From assembly GCA_020636475.1 (NCBI GenBank), contig JACJXU010000001.1:310001-374000 (forward strand): 64,000 nt of DNA, written 5' to 3'. Below are positions 25,837 through 36,800 of the stretch, piece after piece; the first letter of the stretch is position 1; every line of letters begins with the position of its first letter. Position numbers and translations under genes: made by a program. Under the pieces are notes generated by a model, which did not search any database, had not been told where the DNA came from, and was given only the letters and a program-made list of their open reading frames with translations. The DNA comes from Chitinophagales bacterium (GTDB lineage Bacteria > Bacteroidota > Bacteroidia > Chitinophagales > UBA2359).

Positions 25837-28800
25837 CTACTGAAGAGAATGACGTTTTTTTTTCCATACTTTGCGAAAAAATACCAATAATTTATTTCCG
25901 AGTTTCCTTAAATTAGGACCTAATTCTTCACTAATGATATACATTGCCGGAACAACTACTAAGGTTAAGAAAGTAGCAAATAATAATCCGTAAATAATAG
26001 TCCAAGAAAGCGGACCCCAAAAAACGACACTATCGCCACCAATAAATATTTGCGGGTCGAAATTGCTGAACAAGGTATAGAAGTTGATGTTTAGTCCTAT
26101 TGCCAAAGGAATAAGCCCCAGAACCGTTGAAATTGCCGTAAGTAATACAGGTTTTAGGCGTATTTTTCCGGCTTGTACTACACTATGCCAAAGGTCGTGT
26201 CCTTGCGCCCGCAAACCATCGGCAAATTCTACAATAAGAATACCGTTTTTCACGACAATTCCCGCCAATCCTACAATACCAATACCTGTCATAATAACGG
26301 ATATAGTCTTTCCGGTTAAAATAAAACCCAATAACACGCCAATAACACTAAATATTATTTCCGACAAAATGATGAGCGTGCGGCTAATGGAATTGAACTG
26401 CGTTACTAAAATTAAGAATATCAAGCCTAAAGAAATGAGTAAAGATTTCATTAAGAACGAAGCTGTTTCGGCTTGTTCTTCCTGCTCGCCTGTGAGATCT
26501 ACGTCTATGCCTTGCGGGAATTTGTAGCCAGCTACGGCGGCTTTTATTTCATCGTTTACGGCATTGGCGGTGTAGCCAGACAATACATTGGACGAAAGGG
26601 TGATAACACGTTTTAGGTTTTTGCGTTTGATACCGCCGTAGGTGTTGCTGTATTTTATATCGGCTACAGCAGACAATGGAATTTGCTTCAACTGTCCGTT
26701 TACGTCTCTAAAAGTTATTTTTAGATTTAGGAGCGAATTGAGGTCATTGCGCTGGTCGTTTTTATACCTTAATTCAATCGGATATTCGTCTTCGTTGTCT
26801 TTTAACTTCGATACTTCTTTGCCAAAAACGGCGGTACGAATAGTATTGCCAATTAAAGCAGTAGAAACTCCTAAGCGCGAAGCGCGTTCTCTATCTACGG
26901 CTACAATTACTTCGGGGCTACTGTTTACAAAGTCGGTTTTTAGCTCTTCAATACCCGCAATTTGCAGCGAATCTTCCAAATACGCCTCTAAATCCATTGA
27001 TGCTTGTACCAATTCGTCCAAATCTTCGCCGCTTATTTCAATATTAATCGGCGCGCCGGTAGGGGGTCCGTTTTGTTCTTGTGCCACACTTACTTGTACG
27101 CCCGGAATATCTTTCACTTTTTTGCGTATTTCATCCAAATATGCTGCGGTGGATTGTCCATTACGCTCTGCAAATTTCACAAAACCAATACTCACCTTTC
27201 CACGATTTGAAGCACTGGAACGGTCGCCACTCATAGGGTCGCTGGCACCAACGGCAACGTTTGAGATAACCGATTCTACCAAAGGATTATCTTCGCCCAA
27301 AATATTTGTAACACGTGATTCTATTACTTGCGTAATAGAGTCGGTGTAGGCTTGGTGCGTTCCTACGGGCAAATTTAGATAGACAAAAATAAAGTTAGGG
27401 TCGCCTTGTGGGAAAAAAACTACTGGTGGTGGTTTTTTAAATACAAGAACAACAGATGCAACCAATAATAAAACTGTTCCAACAAATACTGCATAAGGTC
27501 CCCAAGATTTCATCAATCTGCCTACCGATGCTTCATAAAAATCCATTAGCTTCGGCAATAATTTGTACTCAAAGCCTTCGATAGCATATTTTAGCACCAA
27601 ATGATACAAAAATATCAACCCAATAAATACCAACATAAGATTGCGGACAAAAGGCGAATCAAAATACTGCCCAACAGCAGCTATTACTAATAATACGCCA
27701 CTCCAGATAAGTATTCTTCTCCAAGGCGTTTTCGATACATTGCCATCGTGGTCTTCTTTTTGCATAAAAGTTACTGCAAAAACCGGATTGATAATAAATG
27801 CCACAATAAGCGAAGCTACCAAGGTAAGAATGAGCGTAATGGGCAAATAAAACATGAATTTACCTATTATGCCTTGCCAAAATGCCAAAGGAATAAAAGG
27901 TGCAAGTGTGGTGAGTGTTCCGGCAAAAACCGGCACAAATATCTCGCCCGCCGCACGTTTTGCTGCCTCCACTACGGGTACTTTTCCGTTGTCGTAAATA
28001 CGATACGTATTTTCTATTACCACAATGGCATCGTCCACAATAATTCCGAGCGCAAATAATAAGGCAAAAAGCACAATCATATTCAGCTCGAAACCAATGG
28101 CGGGCATTGCTATAAACGCCAAGAAAATGGATAAGGGTACTGCCGATGCTACGAAAAAAGCATTGGTAACGCCCATAAAAAACATTAACACTAAGGTTAC
28201 TAAAATAAAACCGATGATAATGGAGTTTATCAAATCGTTGAGAGTGGTGCGTGTTTCGTCGGCTTGGTCGGCAGTGATGTCTAAGGTGAGTTGGGCAGGC
28301 AATTTATTTTCCTTCATTTCTGCCAGCAATCCGTTTATTTTATCGGAAGCCGCTACCAAGTTTTCGCCACTGCGCTTAATTACATTAAGGGTTATTACAT
28401 TTTTCCCATTAAAACGCGCATAACTCTCTTGCTCTTTGTAAGTATCTTTTATATCGGCAATATCTTTCAAATACAGCGTACCGCCTTGTCCCGAGCGCAC
28501 AATAATATTGGGCAATGCGTTGGCATTTTTAAACTGCCCTTTCACCCGAATGGCGCGTTTCATATTTCCTACATCTACGGTTCCGCCCGAAATGGTCATG
28601 TTTTCGTAAGCAATCGCCGATTCTATGTCGCCAAAATTCACATTGGCAGCCTGCATTTTGTACATGTCCACATTTACCTGAATTTCGCGTTCCAGCGCAC
28701 CAACCATGTCCACGCGCGTTATTTCCGGCAGTTGTTCTATGCGGTCTTTAATTTCATCGGCGTATTTTTTCAATTTATTCAAGTCGAAATCGCCCGAAAT

Positions 28801-29253
28801 ATTAATGTTCATCATCGGAATTTCCGAAAAGTCTATTTCCAACACATTGGGTTCTGTGGGCAAATCCTGCGGCAGTTCGCTACGCGCCTTGTCCACAGCA
28901 TCTTTCACTTTTTGCTTGGCTTCGGCTACATCCACATCGGTATTAAACTCTACTATAACATTAGAAAAATCCTGAATAGAATTGCTGGTTATTTTTTTTA
29001 CGCCGGAAATAGATTTTATCTCTTTTTCGATAGGGCGCGATACCAAATTTTCCATATCTGCCGGAGAAGTGCCCGGATATACCGTACTTACATAAATGGT
29101 AGGAATAACAATATCAGGAAATTGGGTTTTGGGCAAGCTATTGTAAATAGAAATACCGAAAATGCAGATAATTATCGTAATAATATAAATACTGGTACGA
29201 TTGTCAATGCTCCAACTGGTAGGTAAAAATTCTTTAAATGATTTGTTTTGCAT
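25837..29253 (-). CDS. RND efflux transporter, AcrB/MexB-type permease
   Basis: A 1,138-residue inner-membrane proton-driven pump. It has the classic plan: transmembrane helix 1 (IYIITIIICIFGISIY), a large periplasmic loop, a six-helix block with the paired aspartates of helix 4 (FALGIIVDDAIVVIENTYR) used in proton relay, then the second loop and second helix block (GIVGLAGIVVKNGILIVEF). It is slightly longer than AcrB, with an insertion of extra hydrophobic sequence around 510-590. The membrane-fusion adaptor and TolC genes lie upstream in the same operon. Substrate class (drugs, metals or lipids) cannot be told; the absence of metal-type motifs favours the hydrophobe/amphiphile subfamily. 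Confidence 0.95.
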   Translation of the reverse strand: MQNKSFKEFLPTSWSIDNRTSIYIITIIICIFGISIYNSLPKTQFPDIVIPTIYVSTVYPGTSPADMENLVSRPIEKEIKSISGVKKITSNSIQDFSNVIVEFNTDVDVAEAKQKVKDAVDKARSELPQDLPTEPNVLEIDFSEIPMMNINISGDFDLNKLKKYADEIKDRIEQLPEITRVDMVGALEREIQVNVDMYKMQAANVNFGDIESAIAYENMTISGGTVDVGNMKRAIRVKGQFKNANALPNIIVRSGQGGTLYLKDIADIKDTYKEQESYARFNGKNVITLNVIKRSGENLVAASDKINGLLAEMKENKLPAQLTLDITADQADETRTTLNDLINSIIIGFILVTLVLMFFMGVTNAFFVASAVPLSIFLAFIAMPAIGFELNMIVLFALLFALGIIVDDAIVVIENTYRIYDNGKVPVVEAAKRAAGEIFVPVFAGTLTTLAPFIPLAFWQGIIGKFMFYLPITLILTLVASLIVAFIINPVFAVTFMQKEDHDGNVSKTPWRRILIWSGVLLVIAAVGQYFDSPFVRNLMLVFIGLIFLYHLVLKYAIEGFEYKLLPKLMDFYEASVGRLMKSWGPYAVFVGTVLLLVASVVLVFKKPPPVVFFPQGDPNFIFVYLNLPVGTHQAYTDSITQVIESRVTNILGEDNPLVESVISNVAVGASDPMSGDRSSASNRGKVSIGFVKFAERNGQSTAAYLDEIRKKVKDIPGVQVSVAQEQNGPPTGAPINIEISGEDLDELVQASMDLEAYLEDSLQIAGIEELKTDFVNSSPEVIVAVDRERASRLGVSTALIGNTIRTAVFGKEVSKLKDNEDEYPIELRYKNDQRNDLNSLLNLKITFRDVNGQLKQIPLSAVADIKYSNTYGGIKRKNLKRVITLSSNVLSGYTANAVNDEIKAAVAGYKFPQGIDVDLTGEQEEQAETASFLMKSLLISLGLIFLILVTQFNSISRTLIILSEIIFSVIGVLLGFILTGKTISVIMTGIGIVGLAGIVVKNGILIVEFADGLRAQGHDLWHSVVQAGKIRLKPVLLTAISTVLGLIPLAIGLNINFYTLFSNFDPQIFIGGDSVVFWGPLSWTIIYGLLFATFLTLVVVPAMYIISEELGPNLRKLGNKLLVFFRKVWKKKRHSLQ

Positions 29254-29279
29254 AATGCTCTTTTTTTCGCATTTTTTTC

Positions 29280-30404
29280 TTAAAATTTAATCGCTTGCCC
29301 GTTTGCAACGTCTTGGTATCCTGTCACAATAAGCAAATCGCCTTCATTGAGTCCGCTCTTAACTTCAGCTTTATCGCCTTGCGTAAAACCTGTTTCAATA
29401 AGTTTTTTGCGGGCAATGTAGCGTTGGTCGTTGGTTTTTTCGGCAACAAATACATAGTCGCCTTCTTCTGAGTTTTGGATACTATTGATGGGAATAACCA
29501 AGGTTTTATCTTTGTTGTAATCTTTAATTTTTACTACTGCCATCATATTTGGGCGAAGATTTTGTACACCCGACACTTTTACTTCGGCTTCAAAACTGCG
29601 GTTAATAGGATTTATTATTTTAGATATAGTGCTTATTTTTCCGTTTACGGTTGTTTCCAAGTCGGGAAAAAATACTTCTGTAGGGTCGCCTTGTTTTATT
29701 TTTCCGGCATAATTTTCGGCAATGTCTGCTTTTACCCGCAAGCCCGACAAGTTTACCACTCTAAAAGCGGGCATACCTACGGCAGCACCTTCACCTACTT
29801 TCACATTTACTTGGTCGATGGTGCCACTTATAGGCGAAATTACTTTATACAAATCGGCTTGCTTTTGTAGGGTAAGCAATTTTTTTTCTATAGATTCTAC
29901 ATTGTTTTTGGCTTGCAGATACTGCACTTCCGAGCCGATGTTTTTGTTCCAAAGGGTTTGTTGTTTTTGGTAAATGGTACGCGCAAAATCAAGACTATTG
30001 TGTAGCTCTTCCAAACTTTGCTGAAATACTTCATCGTCCAATACTGCCAGTACATCGCCTTTGCTTACTTGTTGCCCTTCTACCACCATTACATTTTCCA
30101 CAATGCCGGGCGTGCGGGCACTTACGCCAATGTTGTCGGGCGCATCTACTTCTCCCTGAATTTCCAAGAAGTGACTAAATTTCTGGGATTGCAGCGGCTG
30201 TACTTCTACGGCGACAAATTTCTCGACTACATTCGTGCTGTCTTTGGTTTGTTTTTCTAATTCTTGTATTTCTTGCTCGATTTCCTGCTGCTGACTTTTG
30301 AGTTCCTGCAAACGCGCTATAGGGTCTTCTGATTTAGAACCACAAGCACTTATACTTAGCAGTAGTATTGCCATTAGCAGTGTTTGTAAAGTAATATTTT
30401 TCAT
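29280..30404 (-). CDS. RND efflux periplasmic adaptor (membrane fusion protein)
   Basis: A 374-residue lipoprotein adaptor: signal peptide with lipobox SISAC (Cys at about residue 21), a coiled-coil stretch (RLQELKSQQQEIEQEIQELEKQ), a biotinyl-lipoyl-like hairpin (ISARTPGIVENVMVVEGQQVSKGDVLAVLDD and VISPISGTIDQVNVKVGEGAAVG) and a beta-barrel/C-terminal part ending VNGQAIKF-like. It bridges the RND permease to the TolC channel in the periplasm. It is 26 bases upstream of the permease gene. Confidence 0.94.
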   Translation of the reverse strand: MKNITLQTLLMAILLLSISACGSKSEDPIARLQELKSQQQEIEQEIQELEKQTKDSTNVVEKFVAVEVQPLQSQKFSHFLEIQGEVDAPDNIGVSARTPGIVENVMVVEGQQVSKGDVLAVLDDEVFQQSLEELHNSLDFARTIYQKQQTLWNKNIGSEVQYLQAKNNVESIEKKLLTLQKQADLYKVISPISGTIDQVNVKVGEGAAVGMPAFRVVNLSGLRVKADIAENYAGKIKQGDPTEVFFPDLETTVNGKISTISKIINPINRSFEAEVKVSGVQNLRPNMMAVVKIKDYNKDKTLVIPINSIQNSEEGDYVFVAEKTNDQRYIARKKLIETGFTQGDKAEVKSGLNEGDLLIVTGYQDVANGQAIKF

Positions 30405-30455
30405 TTTTCTTATATTTTTTAATAATTCTATTGTTTAATCAAAAGTATTTTTGGC

Positions 30456-31871
30456 TTAATTGCCCGTTGCTTTTTCTAAAGAAATTTGTGCCGCCGAAAG
30501 TTCGTACAGCGACTGAATGTACAAAGATTGTGTTTCAAATAATTTGCTTTCGGCATCGGTTACTTCCAAGCTCGAACCCACGCCCGTACGGTATTTTTCT
30601 ACACTTACATCATAAATTTTCTGCGCTAATTTCATAGATTTCACTTGAGTTTGCCAGTTTTCGTAGGCAGAAACAAACTGTGTATAAGATTGTGTTACTT
30701 CCAATGCCACCGACTGCTTGAAAAGATTTTCCTGATTAAATGCTTGGGTTTGCAGTATTTTTCGTTGCTGAATTTGTGCTTTTTTTTGGTTTCCATCGAA
30801 TATGGGTACGCTCACGCGCAAACCTACTAAGGACGAAGGAATCCAGTATTGTCCGTTGAATACGTGAAATCCGTCATCTTGAAAATTAGAATTTGCCTGA
30901 AAAAAAGCAGCAACATTGGGCAAGTATTTGGCTTTTATCTGGCGTATGTCCAAATCTCTGAATTCATTTTGCGTTTTTAATAATTGCAGCTCCAAACGAT
31001 TTTTTTGCGCTTCTTCCTGAAAAACGTTCACATCGGTTGCCACTAATGCAGCTGTTTCGGACGACAAACCTTCTAAGTTGTCGGTAAGTTCTATGGCTTG
31101 AGAAACGGGCAGACCCATTTGAAATTTCAAAGCAGCTTCGGAAAGTGCTGCTGCCCGCAGTGCCGACTGTTTGCGGGTTTTGAGATTGGTTAAAGATAAT
31201 TCCAAACGATCTACTTCCAACTGTTCTATAAAACCTTCTTGGTAGTAGGCTTGGGTTTCGGTAAATATTTTTTGCAACAGATTGATGTTGTTGTCCAGCA
31301 GCGTTATGCTTTCGCGTGCCAGCAAAGTGGTTGTATAGGCTTCGGCTATGGCATTGCGCACTTGATACACATCTAATTTGTTTTGCTGCTTGGCTTGTGC
31401 TACAAACAAATTTGCCGCTTTCAATCCCAACAAATAACTGCCATCGAACAACAACTGCGAAGCCTCTAAACTTATTCCCAAGCTATTTTTGGTGCCAAAA
31501 GTAAGTTTGGTAAATTCCTCCGAACTTTCGCCGCTACTTTGTGCCAAATACAAAGTGTCGCCATTGGCTAAAGGTAAAAGCGGCGGAAAAGAAAAAGCAT
31601 CGGAAGGAATAAGTTGGGCGGGCAGTTTCAGATTGTAAATGTATTGCAAACTGGCATTTACCTGCGGCAAACCTATAGATTTTATTTCATTCACTTGTCC
31701 TTTGGCTTTTTCGATATTCAGGGCAGAATTTTCTAAAGTAAGATGGTGCTTTTCTGCATAGTTTTGTGCTTCTTCTAAAGAAAAACTCATTACATTTTGC
31801 GCCGAAACAATATTTCCGAACATACAAAATGTAGTTGCAACTAATACTAATTTATTAAACAATTGTTTCAT
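30456..31871 (-). CDS. TolC family outer-membrane efflux protein
   Basis: A 471-residue outer-membrane channel protein with a signal peptide (CMFGNIVSAQ, about residue 24). It has the two tandem helical repeats typical of TolC (MSFSLEEAQNYAEKHHLTLENSALNIEKAKGQVNEIKS region and the GLRVSVPIFDGNQKKAQIQQRK segment) and a C-terminal EVTDAESKLFETQSLYIQSLYELSAAQISLEKATG motif. It forms the exit duct for the adjacent pump. Its start overlaps the end of the TetR gene by 17 bases, so the regulator and channel are co-transcribed. Confidence 0.94.
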   Translation of the reverse strand: MKQLFNKLVLVATTFCMFGNIVSAQNVMSFSLEEAQNYAEKHHLTLENSALNIEKAKGQVNEIKSIGLPQVNASLQYIYNLKLPAQLIPSDAFSFPPLLPLANGDTLYLAQSSGESSEEFTKLTFGTKNSLGISLEASQLLFDGSYLLGLKAANLFVAQAKQQNKLDVYQVRNAIAEAYTTTLLARESITLLDNNINLLQKIFTETQAYYQEGFIEQLEVDRLELSLTNLKTRKQSALRAAALSEAALKFQMGLPVSQAIELTDNLEGLSSETAALVATDVNVFQEEAQKNRLELQLLKTQNEFRDLDIRQIKAKYLPNVAAFFQANSNFQDDGFHVFNGQYWIPSSLVGLRVSVPIFDGNQKKAQIQQRKILQTQAFNQENLFKQSVALEVTQSYTQFVSAYENWQTQVKSMKLAQKIYDVSVEKYRTGVGSSLEVTDAESKLFETQSLYIQSLYELSAAQISLEKATGN

Positions 31872-32502
31872 GCGTTATTGCTTTGATTTTATCTAAGTTT
31901 TTTTTCAAATATTGAATGCCCTTGTCGGAAGAAATTCCTAAAATATGATATTTAAAAAATTCCATAAAAAGTTCGGCGGGCTTACATTTTTCACAAGTGC
32001 CTTTTTTCATGTCGGTAATACTTCCGGCTAAGGTGAGATAAAAATGTGTATAGATTTTCGGCGGTAAATTTTGCCGATACAAGCCTTCGGCAATGCCTTT
32101 GGATAAGTTTTCTTGGATTATGGCTGCGATAAAACTATGGCGATGCTGCTCAAACATATTCCACACTTGCGGATAATATTTGTGCAAATCGTACAAGCTG
32201 GCTACATTAATATTTTTTAGCTTTAGGTACACATTTTCGGCAATTTGCAACATTTCGTCAATGGCATTGAGGTTCTGTGCCTTTATTTTTAGCGCAAATT
32301 GTTCATCTTCGCACATAAATTTTTCGGCAACCATGTGTACCAAAGTTTCTTTGTTATCTACATGCAAATACAGCGTTTTTTTGGAAATACCCAAAGCCTG
32401 CGCAATGTCGTCCATGCTTACATTGCGAATGCCGTATCGGAGAAAATAATCGGAGCTAAGCGAAATAATGTTTTCTAACATAAAAATATCCGTTCTAAGC
32501 AA
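31855..32502 (-). CDS. TetR/AcrR family transcriptional regulator
   Basis: A 215-residue one-component repressor. The N-terminal DNA-binding helix-turn-helix is FLRYGIRNVSMDDIAQALGISKKTLYLHVDNKETLV; the ligand-binding C-terminal part is variable. It is the first gene of the efflux operon, so it probably represses the operon and itself until a substrate binds. The ATG at 32502 is taken as the start; an ATG at 32481 (MLENIISLSS) is a plausible alternative that would leave a very short lead-in to helix 1. A candidate operator lies upstream at 32550-32577. Confidence 0.92.
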   Translation of the reverse strand: MLRTDIFMLENIISLSSDYFLRYGIRNVSMDDIAQALGISKKTLYLHVDNKETLVHMVAEKFMCEDEQFALKIKAQNLNAIDEMLQIAENVYLKLKNINVASLYDLHKYYPQVWNMFEQHRHSFIAAIIQENLSKGIAEGLYRQNLPPKIYTHFYLTLAGSITDMKKGTCEKCKPAELFMEFFKYHILGISSDKGIQYLKKNLDKIKAITHETIV

Positions 32503-32549
32503 ACTGCGAAGGAGTATTTTTTTATCAAATTTTACTGCAAAGAAACGCT

Positions 32550-32577
32550 GGAAACTCTTAAAAGTTTAAAAGTTTCC
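32550..32577. promoter_or_regulatory. Candidate TetR-type operator of the efflux operon
   Basis: An inverted repeat GGAAACT (32550-32556) and AGTTTCC (32571-32577), separated by 14 bases that contain two direct copies of AAAAGTTT. It lies 47-75 bases upstream of the regulator's start, where a self-repressing TetR protein would bind. No -7 box was identified next to it. Confidence 0.4.
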
Positions 32578-32620
32578 ATAAAATATTTCTACGAAGCCTT
32601 TTTCCTCTTATTAGTAACAT

Positions 32621-32662
32621 AAAAAAAGTAAAAAAGCCCATTACTGCAATGCAATGGGCTTT
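32621..32662 (-). terminator. Terminator of the DUF2167 gene
   Basis: A 10-bp stem (32633-32642 AAAGCCCATT with 32653-32662) followed on the minus strand by U-rich sequence. It lies 43 bases past the stop codon of the DUF2167 gene. Confidence 0.85.
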
Positions 32663-32705
32663 GATTTATAGTACAAAACTTATGTTAATGGTACATTAGA
32701 TTTAC

Positions 32706-33677
32706 TTATTCCCCACCTTGCGCAGTGGTTTCTTTCGTTTTATCTTTAGAGAAAAACCGTTTAATTGTACCCATTAGTGCCACAAATCCTAAGGCAATCA
32801 GTTTCCAGAATTTGGCAAGTACAACACCTAATTTCGCTAAAATACCTACTTTGGCTAATACTTTTCCCGCTATCAGTCCGCCAATTCCGTAGGCAGCGAC
32901 TTTGTCCAATTTAGGGTTAAAATCCGAATATTTGTTGCCTTCGGTAAAATTTACGCTTTGCAGCACATCCGCAATATTTTGTTGCACTTTGGGCAATACA
33001 TACATTCCGCCAATAGCATTGAGTTCCAAATAACCCTTTCTGCCCAAAATTCTTATGTTATAATTTAAGGTATTCTCTTCACCTTCGCCAAATTTTAGTT
33101 CTTTTGCCCAGTGTAGTTTTTTATTTTCATGGTCGTAATATGGCGGCGAAGCCCAACCCACTAACTCAATGGTAGGATATCCGTTTTCTACTCGGAGTTT
33201 GTTATATTCTTTTGCATCTTCTTGCATGCCGGCAAGTAGTTCATCGTAGTCAATTTTTTGTGCATCTTCGTCATCAATATAGCCTTCTTCGGAGTAGGTT
33301 ATATTAATGGTGTAGATAGAATCCTGCAAGGGACTTATGTTTATTGGCACTAACATACCCAAAGACTTGTCTTCTTCTCTTTCACTCGGCGGATTTCCCC
33401 AAATATCCGTCAAAATCATTTCACTATCATTACCATTCAGGTACTTATAGCCTCGTGGTACGTCAATAGTGGCGATATTATTTTTCAAGTTTATAGTCCC
33501 TTGCTCGTAGTGTAGCGTTTGGTCTATACTGTCTATATAGTTCCGGTACATTTTTATTAGGGCGGACGTATCTATTTCAGCTGCATTTTCAACTAAAATC
33601 TCTTCTTCTTGGGCAAAAGCAAACGTGATTTGAAGTGCGCATATTCCTCCAATGATAAAGTATTTTTTCAAATTCAT
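32706..33677 (-). CDS. DUF2167 family membrane protein
   Basis: A 323-residue exported protein with a signal peptide (ending TFAFAQ, about residue 23), a DUF2167-like central region (ATIDVPRGYKYLNGNDSEMILTDIWGNPP ... VGWASPPYYDHENKKLHWAKEL) and, near the C-terminus, a hydrophobic segment (about 260-305) followed by a basic tail (KRFFSKDKTKE). The fold is uncharacterised; the family is found in many Gram-negative bacteria. It is a stand-alone transcript between the efflux regulator and rpoC. The function is unknown. Confidence 0.85.
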   Translation of the reverse strand: MNLKKYFIIGGICALQITFAFAQEEEILVENAAEIDTSALIKMYRNYIDSIDQTLHYEQGTINLKNNIATIDVPRGYKYLNGNDSEMILTDIWGNPPSEREEDKSLGMLVPINISPLQDSIYTINITYSEEGYIDDEDAQKIDYDELLAGMQEDAKEYNKLRVENGYPTIELVGWASPPYYDHENKKLHWAKELKFGEGEENTLNYNIRILGRKGYLELNAIGGMYVLPKVQQNIADVLQSVNFTEGNKYSDFNPKLDKVAAYGIGGLIAGKVLAKVGILAKLGVVLAKFWKLIALGFVALMGTIKRFFSKDKTKETTAQGGE

Positions 33678-33765
33678 AATGGCTTATTTTTGGTTGTAAA
33701 TAAAATAAATTGTTCCAATAATTACGATGTCGGCGTAGATATATTAATTAAATTTTAATTTTATA

Positions 33766-33804
33766 TACAAAAAAAGGCTTGCTGCAAAAAACAACAAGCC
33801 TTTA
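33766..33804 (-). terminator. Terminator of the rpoBC operon
   Basis: A hairpin of AAAGGCTTGCTG paired with CAACAAGCCTTT (one C-A mismatch), loop of A-rich bases, followed by U-run on the minus strand. It lies about 27 bases past the rpoC stop. Confidence 0.8.
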
Positions 33805-33830
33805 AAGTTTTTATTTTATACTATCGGCGT

Positions 33831-36800
33831 TTACGACTTTTCTTTAACCAACAATCTCGTAAAACGTTTCTGTCCGGTTCCGGCAGGAATCATTTTACCG
33901 ATAATTACGTTTTCTTTCAAACCATCTAAGCCGTCTATCTGTGCGCCAATGGCGGCGGTACTCAATACTTTGGTGGTTTCTTGGAACGATGCTGCGGAAA
34001 TCCAACTGTCAGTTCCCAAAGATGCGCGCGTTATTCCTTGCAACAATGGTGAAGTAGTTGCCGGCGTAGCGGCTCTAAATTCTATAAGTTTCAAGTCGTG
34101 GCGGCGCAAGTAGGAGTTTTCTTCGCGCAACTGGCGTAAGGAAACCATTTGTCCTGCTTTGTATTTGTTGGAGTCGCCCGGATTTACAACTACTTTTTTG
34201 TCAAAAATGCGGTCGTTTTCTTCAATTACTTCAAATTTATTCACTGCCATTCCTTCCAAGAAACGTGTATCGCCTGGGTCGTCCACTACTACTTTTTTCA
34301 TCATTTGGCGTACAATTACCTCAATGTGTTTGTCATTGATACGCACCCCTTGCAAACGATATACTTCTTGTACTTCATTTACCAAATATTCCTGTACGGC
34401 ATATTGTCCTTTTATTGCCAAAATATCGGCTGGAGTAATAGAACCATCGGAAAGTGCTTCGCCGGCACGCACAAAGTCGCCATCTTGTACCAGAATGTGC
34501 TTGGAAAGTGGCACCATGTATTTTTTTATGTCACCATCTTTCGATTCTACTTCTATCTCTCGATTTCCACGTTTTATTTTACCAAATTTTACTACGCCAT
34601 CTATTTCCGACACTACGGCAGGATTAGAAGGATTACGCGCTTCAAATAGCTCGGTAACACGCGGAAGACCACCTGTGATATCACGTACTTTACTGGTTAC
34701 ACGTGGTATTTTCACCAAAATTTGTCCTTTTACTACTTCGGTGTTGTCGTCAATATTGATGTGTGCTCCTACGGGAATATTGTAGCTGCGAACGGTTTCG
34801 CCTTTGCTGACAATGTGAATAGTAGGCACTTTTTTTCTATCTCTCGACTCAATTACCACTTTTTCGCGATAGCCTGTTTGCTCATCAGCTTCTTCGCGGT
34901 ATGTTACACCATCAATAATATTTTCAAAAGAGATTTTTCCGTCATCTTCCGATACAATTACTGCGTTGTAAGGGTCCCAACTACAAATAAGGTCGTTTTT
35001 CTTAACGGCTTGTCCTTCTTTTACGTAGAGTGTTGAACCGTAAGGAATGTGGTTGGTGGCTAATATTTTTTTGGATTTCGGGTCAATAATTTTCACCTCA
35101 GTAGCTCTTCCCAACACAATGCGCACATTTTTCAAATCGCCTTCTTCCAATATTTCAATTTGCTCGTCGGGATTGGCGAATTTGAAATCTACGGCACGCA
35201 AATCGTCAAACTCTAACACCCCTTCAAACTTCGCCCGCAACTGCGACTCGTTGGCAATGTTGCTGGCAACCCCACCCACGTGGAAAGTACGAAGGGTAAG
35301 CTGTGTTCCCGGCTCACCAATAGACTGTGCTGCCACAATTCCTACGGCATCGCCAATTTGCGCCATTCTATTGGTAGCTAAGTGTCTGCCATAGCATTTT
35401 ACACACACACCATTGCGCTCTTCGCACGTAAGTACCGAACGAATTTCTACCGTTTCAATACCTGTTTCTTCTTCAATATATTGCGCAATATCATCTGTAA
35501 TCTCTTCGCCTGCGCCAATAATTAGTTCATCGGTAATAGGATTATAAATATCGTGCAAACTGGTACGCCCTACAATTCTTTCGTTCAATGGCTCTACTAC
35601 TTCTTCATTATCTTTTAAGGCAGAAATAGAAATACCGCGTAGCGTTTCGCAGTCTTCCGAAGTAATAACAGCGTCTTGCGCTACGTCCACCAAACGGCGT
35701 GTTAAATAACCTGCATCGGCAGTTTTCAAGGCGGTATCCGCCAAACCTTTACGCGCACCGTGTGTGGAAATGAAGTATTCCAATACCGACAATCCTTCGC
35801 GGAAATTCGATAAAATAGGGTCTTCAATAATTTCCGCGCCACCACTGCTACCAGACTTACGCGGTTTTGCCATCAATCCACGAATACCGCCCAACTGGCG
35901 AATTTGTTCTTTTGAACCCCTCGCGCCGGAATGGTACATCATGTAAATAGAATTGAAGCCTTGATTATCATTTTCCAAACGCTTCATCAAACTGGCAGTA
36001 ATTTTATTGTTGGCTTTCGTCCAAATGTCGATAATTTGGTTGTAACGCTCATTGTTGGTTATTACCCCTGAGTAGAAATTGGTCATTACCTCATCTACTT
36101 CTTCTTGCGCTTCGTCCAAGATATGTTGTTTGTCGTCAGGGGTGTGCAAATCGTACAAGCTAAACGACAAGCCTCCGCGGAATGCCCAGCGGAAACCCAA
36201 ATCTTTGATATCATCTAAGAAAGCGGCAGTAGTAGGCACATCTGTAAGGCGAATAATATTTCCGATAACCTTACGCAAGGTTGATTTTGACAATAATTCG
36301 TTTACAAAGCCTACTTTTTCGGGTACTACTTGGTTGAAAATAACACGTCCGGTGGTAGTTTCTATTACTTCGGGCTTAATGCTGCCATCTTTTTGGCGCA
36401 TGTTCACTTTTATTTTTATCCAAGCGTGTAAGTCCAGTTTTTGTTCGTTGAAAGCAATGATAACTTCTTCGGCAGAATAAAACATTTTGCCTTCGCCTTT
36501 CATTTTTCTTGTTTCGTCACTGCGTCTTCCTTTGGTAATATAGTACAGTCCCAACACCATGTCTTGCGAAGGAAGTGCTATTGGTGTTCCGTTTTGTGGA
36601 CTTAATATATTGTGCGAAGAGAGCATCAGCATTTGTGCTTCCAAAACAGCAGCATTGCTCAAAGGTACGTGTACTGCCATTTGGTCGCCATCAAAGTCGG
36701 CGTTGAAAGCTGAACACACCAAGGGGTGCAACTGAATGGCTTTTCCTTCGATAAGTTTTGGCTGGAACGCTTGGATAGACAAACGGTGCAAGGTTGGGGC

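Noticed and set aside
28291..29226. A 311-codon plus-strand frame opposite the RND permease
   Set aside because: It is antisense to a well-conserved transporter, has odd residue composition and no recognisable domain.
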